The position numbers were made by a program, and so were the translations under genes. Shown here piece by piece: positions 11,731 to 14,678 of a DNA stretch of 14,678 nt; the first letter of the stretch is position 1, and each line of letters starts with the position of its first letter. The DNA is taken from NCBI GenBank assembly GCA_013331125.1, contig DUGW01000088.1:1-14678 (forward strand), given 5' to 3'. The notes beneath the pieces were generated by a model. It made no database searches and was not told the origin of the DNA. It saw nothing but the letters and a program-made list of their open reading frames with translations. This DNA is from Candidatus Woesearchaeota archaeon. GTDB lineage: Archaea > Nanoarchaeota > Nanoarchaeia > Woesearchaeales > UBA11576.

Positions 11731-14678
11731 TTAGTTATCTATGGTGGCAACTTTGACTTCATCTTCTGCTGATAATGATCCGGAAATTGATGTCCGAAGC
11801 TGCTCCTGCACATTTGGTTTACATGCATAAGCATCAATGCAATCATATCCTCTCGGGCATGGTTTTGACTGGCTGCAAGTTCCATATCTTGGTATGCAGT
11901 TGCCAGCTGTTGTCAGGAATGAGTTCTGGCACTTGAATGGTACTCTGTGCTGTTTCTCCTTATTTGCACAGTCTGCGTCAGTTGAGCATTCAGCCTGCAC
12001 ACAGATTCCTGCACTTGCGCTACCGTATCCAAGAGGGCCAACCGCGATTACTGCTCCGAAACCTACACCTTTGTTACATTTGGCGCCAGAACCGCACTCT
12101 GCGTCAGTCGTGCATCCAGCTACAGATTGACATAATAATTCCTTGCCAGATTTTACGCATTCAGTCCCTGGTTTTTGTGATTGGCAATAAACCTTATCCC
12201 CTTCTTTTAAACATGGAATCTTGACTTCTTGTTCGTTGCAGGCCCCGTTAGAGCAAATGCCTGCTTTGCCATTGAAGGTCTTGCATGGTATCCTGTTTGC
12301 TAGTGATTCAACAAACCATTTACCATCTATCTTGATATACTTAATAGTTCCTATTATAACTTGCTGGCATCCTGCTTTTCCACAAGGTCCTGTAGTACTT
12401 TTGCTTACACCAGAATACCCTCCATAACCACTCTTCTTTGGCACATACTTCACTCCGCTTCCATCAGGACAGCACCTTATGTCTGTTGACCCTGGACATT
12501 TGTTCACTAGGAACTCTGCTGTTCCGCATTTGTCTTTGGTTCCGCTCAGGCAGAACTTGTCTTCTCCCTTGCCTAATACTGCCTTGTAGTCGTTGATTGT
12601 GACCGCTCCTTTCTCTGTTCTTATCTTGTCGAGTTCTTTTACTATGTATTCTGTCCTGCATAGGCTCATGCATTCTTTTGCTCCCCATTCTGCCTCTGGT
12701 GGCTGGTAGCATATCTCGAACCCTAGTCCTTTGTCGTCGCATTTAGCTCCTGGCATTTTGTCTGCGCATTTGTCCTCAGCGCCTCCTTTTGCCAATGCTC
12801 TCAGTCCTGATATCCTTAGCGCACTCTTTGGCACTTTCTTTAATAATATTACTATCCTTTCCAGGCTTCTTGCTTTTACGCAGCTCTCTGCCGGCGCTTC
12901 TGTGCCTGCTGGGCAGTTTGGCATCTTTCCTTTTGATCCTGAGAATTCTACCTGTGTCTGGTCTGTTGTTGACAGCTTTGCTGGTCCTAATTCCACTGTG
13001 AAGTGCATTGTCTGTCCTGGCTCTGTCCCGTCGTGTGAGTTCTCTATCTCCATCTCCATCGGGTTCTGGCTCTTTATGGTTATTGTTATCTTGTGGTCGT
13101 CTGTGTCTGCCCATCCTGTCGCTGACAGTCCGTATTTTGATGGGTTCTTCCTGTCCAGCACTATCTTCCTGTTCAGGGCTTCTGTGAATGATGCCAGTGC
13201 GAATGTCTCTGTCTTCTCCAGCCCTCCTACCACTATGCTCTTGCTGTCTGTTATGGAGCCTTTTGTCATTATCACCAGTCCTTTCGGGTCTGTCTTCCTT
13301 ATGAAATAGCAGTGTTGCTGTCCTCCTGTGAGTGTCGCTCCCATCTTTGCCTCTGCTGCTGGTGGGGCTTTTGGTGGGGTGGTTGTCTTGGTCGGGGTTT
13401 TGGCTGTCGCTGCCTTTGCTGCGTCCGCCGCAGCTTTTGCTTTTGCTGCTAAGTCCTCTGCGTCTTTTTTTGCCTTGGCTGCTTTGGCAGCTAACTCTGC
13501 CGCGGTCTCCCATCCTGTTATTCCCATCATTGCCTCTCCGCTTGTACTGTCGGCCACTGCAGGCACCTGTTCATCACCTGCCACGATATATGCTGATGCT
13601 GATATCCCTTTTCCTTCACATACTGCCAGTTCTTCTCCGCCCATGTTGACTGTCGCCTTGTCTGGTATCTTGAATCCTACTGCGTCCAGGTCTATGTACA
13701 GGCTGAATGGGTCGAAGAAGTCTGTCGGTTCTGACTTGTAGTCTATCGAGAATCCGTCTGGCCTCTCAAGATAGTTGCTTAGTGTTATCTTTATGTTCTT
13801 GTCTTTGTGCTCTTTGATGACGTCTCTCAATCCTATGACTGTCTTTCCTTGGACCTTTCCGTCTGGTGTATCTTTTGTCAGTATTATATCTCCTGTCATT
13901 GCGAGTGCGCTTATCCCGCTTCCCTGTTTGAATCCTTCGAACCTGAAGTCTGGGTCTCCTGGTGCAAGCATCAGCGATATCTTCCTTGTGTTGACATCGC
14001 CTATGAAATGTATGCATGGCGGTACTGAGAGTGTCTCTGCGCATTTCTGCAGTTGTTTGTCTCCTTTGTAGAATGTTATCTCTTCTGATGGTATCAGTCC
14101 TATCGATCCTACGTCTATGTTCAGCACTGCTGCCCTTCCTGCTGCTACCTGTGAGTCTATCGTCAGCTGGAATGCGGTCTTTGCTGTGTTGAGCCATTTG
14201 AACTGCCCTACATTTATCGATTCCCCTACGCCCAGGCCGTATGCGTCCTGTTCTGTCCATAGCCCGTATGTCTTGTTGAATTCTGTGTGTGATGATAGGA
14301 CTTTTGTCGTGAATGTTAGTTTGTCCAGTGTCTTTCCGAATGCCCCTCCTGCTCCTGTCCCTCTGCATACGACGTATATCGGCACGTCTACCTGTTGTGC
14401 CTTCCTTGATTCTGGGTCGACTATCGGTCCTGTTGTCATCCTGTATGATCCGCTTACCTCTCTCACTCCTCTAAGCTGAAGGGTGACTGTCCATTTCTTC
14501 ACGCTTGAATCGCATAGTGTTGCCAGTCCTGCTGCTGTATTGGGCAGTTTGTTCTCGAGTATTATTGCCCATTCTTCTCCTTTTGGTACTGTGGCTGAGT
14601 ATTTCTTCCATTGTGCATTGTCAAAATATATGATTATGCCTGCGCATTTTATTGAATAAAGCCCTGTGTCTGCAATCT
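11731..14678 (-). CDS. Large Cys-bounded-module surface protein (5' end outside window)
   Basis: The frame is open to the right edge, so the GTG at 14502 is an internal Val codon; 981 residues are visible and the N-terminus is missing. Numbering from the first visible codon, beta-rich modules begin and end with Cys: 11-104, 104-212, 221-353 and 456-588. The last two are both exactly 133 residues, and modules share endings such as LNIDVGSIGLIP and LYIDLDAVGFKIP. An Ala/Lys helix and Thr/Pro linker (about 391-445) separates the third and fourth. Residues about 599-952 are Cys-rich, with NKCPGSTDIRCCP and two C-[ST]-x-DA-[DE]-C motifs (GCTTDAEC, ECSTDADC) of a type common in extracellular Cys-knot modules. 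There is no C-terminal membrane helix. Codon use changes sharply near 12450. It is probably a giant secreted or surface protein; no enzymatic domain was recognised. Confidence 0.8.
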   Translation of the reverse strand, partial: IADTGLYSIKCAGIIIYFDNAQWKKYSATVPKGEEWAIILENKLPNTAAGLATLCDSSVKKWTVTLQLRGVREVSGSYRMTTGPIVDPESRKAQQVDVPIYVVCRGTGAGGAFGKTLDKLTFTTKVLSSHTEFNKTYGLWTEQDAYGLGVGESINVGQFKWLNTAKTAFQLTIDSQVAAGRAAVLNIDVGSIGLIPSEEITFYKGDKQLQKCAETLSVPPCIHFIGDVNTRKISLMLAPGDPDFRFEGFKQGSGISALAMTGDIILTKDTPDGKVQGKTVIGLRDVIKEHKDKNIKITLSNYLERPDGFSIDYKSEPTDFFDPFSLYIDLDAVGFKIPDKATVNMGGEELAVCEGKGISASAYIVAGDEQVPAVADSTSGEAMMGITGWETAAELAAKAAKAKKDAEDLAAKAKAAADAAKAATAKTPTKTTTPPKAPPAAEAKMGATLTGGQQHCYFIRKTDPKGLVIMTKGSITDSKSIVVGGLEKTETFALASFTEALNRKIVLDRKNPSKYGLSATGWADTDDHKITITIKSQNPMEMEIENSHDGTEPGQTMHFTVELGPAKLSTTDQTQVEFSGSKGKMPNCPAGTEAPAESCVKARSLERIVILLKKVPKSALRISGLRALAKGGAEDKCADKMPGAKCDDKGLGFEICYQPPEAEWGAKECMSLCRTEYIVKELDKIRTEKGAVTINDYKAVLGKGEDKFCLSGTKDKCGTAEFLVNKCPGSTDIRCCPDGSGVKYVPKKSGYGGYSGVSKSTTGPCGKAGCQQVIIGTIKYIKIDGKWFVESLANRIPCKTFNGKAGICSNGACNEQEVKIPCLKEGDKVYCQSQKPGTECVKSGKELLCQSVAGCTTDAECGSGAKCNKGVGFGAVIAVGPLGYGSASAGICVQAECSTDADCANKEKQHRVPFKCQNSFLTTAGNCIPRYGTCSQSKPCPRGYDCIDAYACKPNVQEQLRTSISGSLSAEDEVKVATIDN

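Noticed and set aside
12776..13513. Minus-strand 245-codon frame inside the large surface protein gene
   Set aside because: It is an out-of-frame shadow, full of Arg, Asp, Ser and Gly, with no start signal. The main frame shows the Cys-bounded modules.

Overview
The window looks like chromosome from an archaeon, most likely of the DPANN group (Woesearchaeota/Pacearchaeota-like). I infer this from four things: an archaeal-type Lhr helicase, promoters with a BRE-like purine stretch and a TTTATATA box about 26 bp upstream of the expected transcription start, GGTG/GGAGG ribosome-binding sites, and T-rich tracts instead of bacterial hairpin terminators. The abundance of secreted, Cys-rich and repeat-rich proteins of unknown function fits that group. 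The lineage is an inference; the window has no rRNA, tRNA or marker gene to settle it.

Layout. (1) 1-1259, plus: C-terminal half of an Lhr-family helicase, cut by the left edge. (2) 1296-1628, minus: small three-helix membrane protein, convergent with lhr. (3) 1629-1977: non-coding region with promoters pointing both ways. (4) 1978-7435, plus: a run of envelope genes, namely a putative lipoprotein with an Asp/Ala-rich stalk, an extremely acidic small protein, a second small lipoprotein, and a 989-residue secreted multidomain adhesin-like protein (two CARDB-like domains, two NDGDG calcium-type motifs, 26 copies of a [ST]GD[DE] repeat, PKD, a GDG[ST] linker, Fn3). (5) 7478-14678, minus: five genes read leftward. 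From upstream to downstream these are a very large surface protein cut by the right edge, a secreted Cys-rich protein, a membrane-anchored protein with Cys every 14-15 residues, a six-helix membrane protein and a soluble protein of unknown function.

Taken together this is a cell-surface locus next to a DNA-repair helicase. Nearly every gene after lhr has a signal peptide, lipobox or membrane helices, and the extracellular parts use acidic (probably Ca-binding) linkers, disulfide-rich modules and beta-sandwich domains, as expected of attachment or surface-layer structures. No enzyme was recognised in the surface cluster, so the role (adhesion, host contact or coat) is inferred.

The most interesting signals are: three full tandem Cys-bounded modules, plus an incomplete fourth, in the large right-edge protein; an abrupt change in codon use inside that gene near 12450, which carries on through the next two genes; the 29-residue two-Cys repeat in the 9093-10205 protein; and the leader of the adhesin gene, which has a dyad at the predicted start site and a hairpin with a T-run just before the ribosome-binding site. 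No RNA gene, insertion sequence or CRISPR array was seen.
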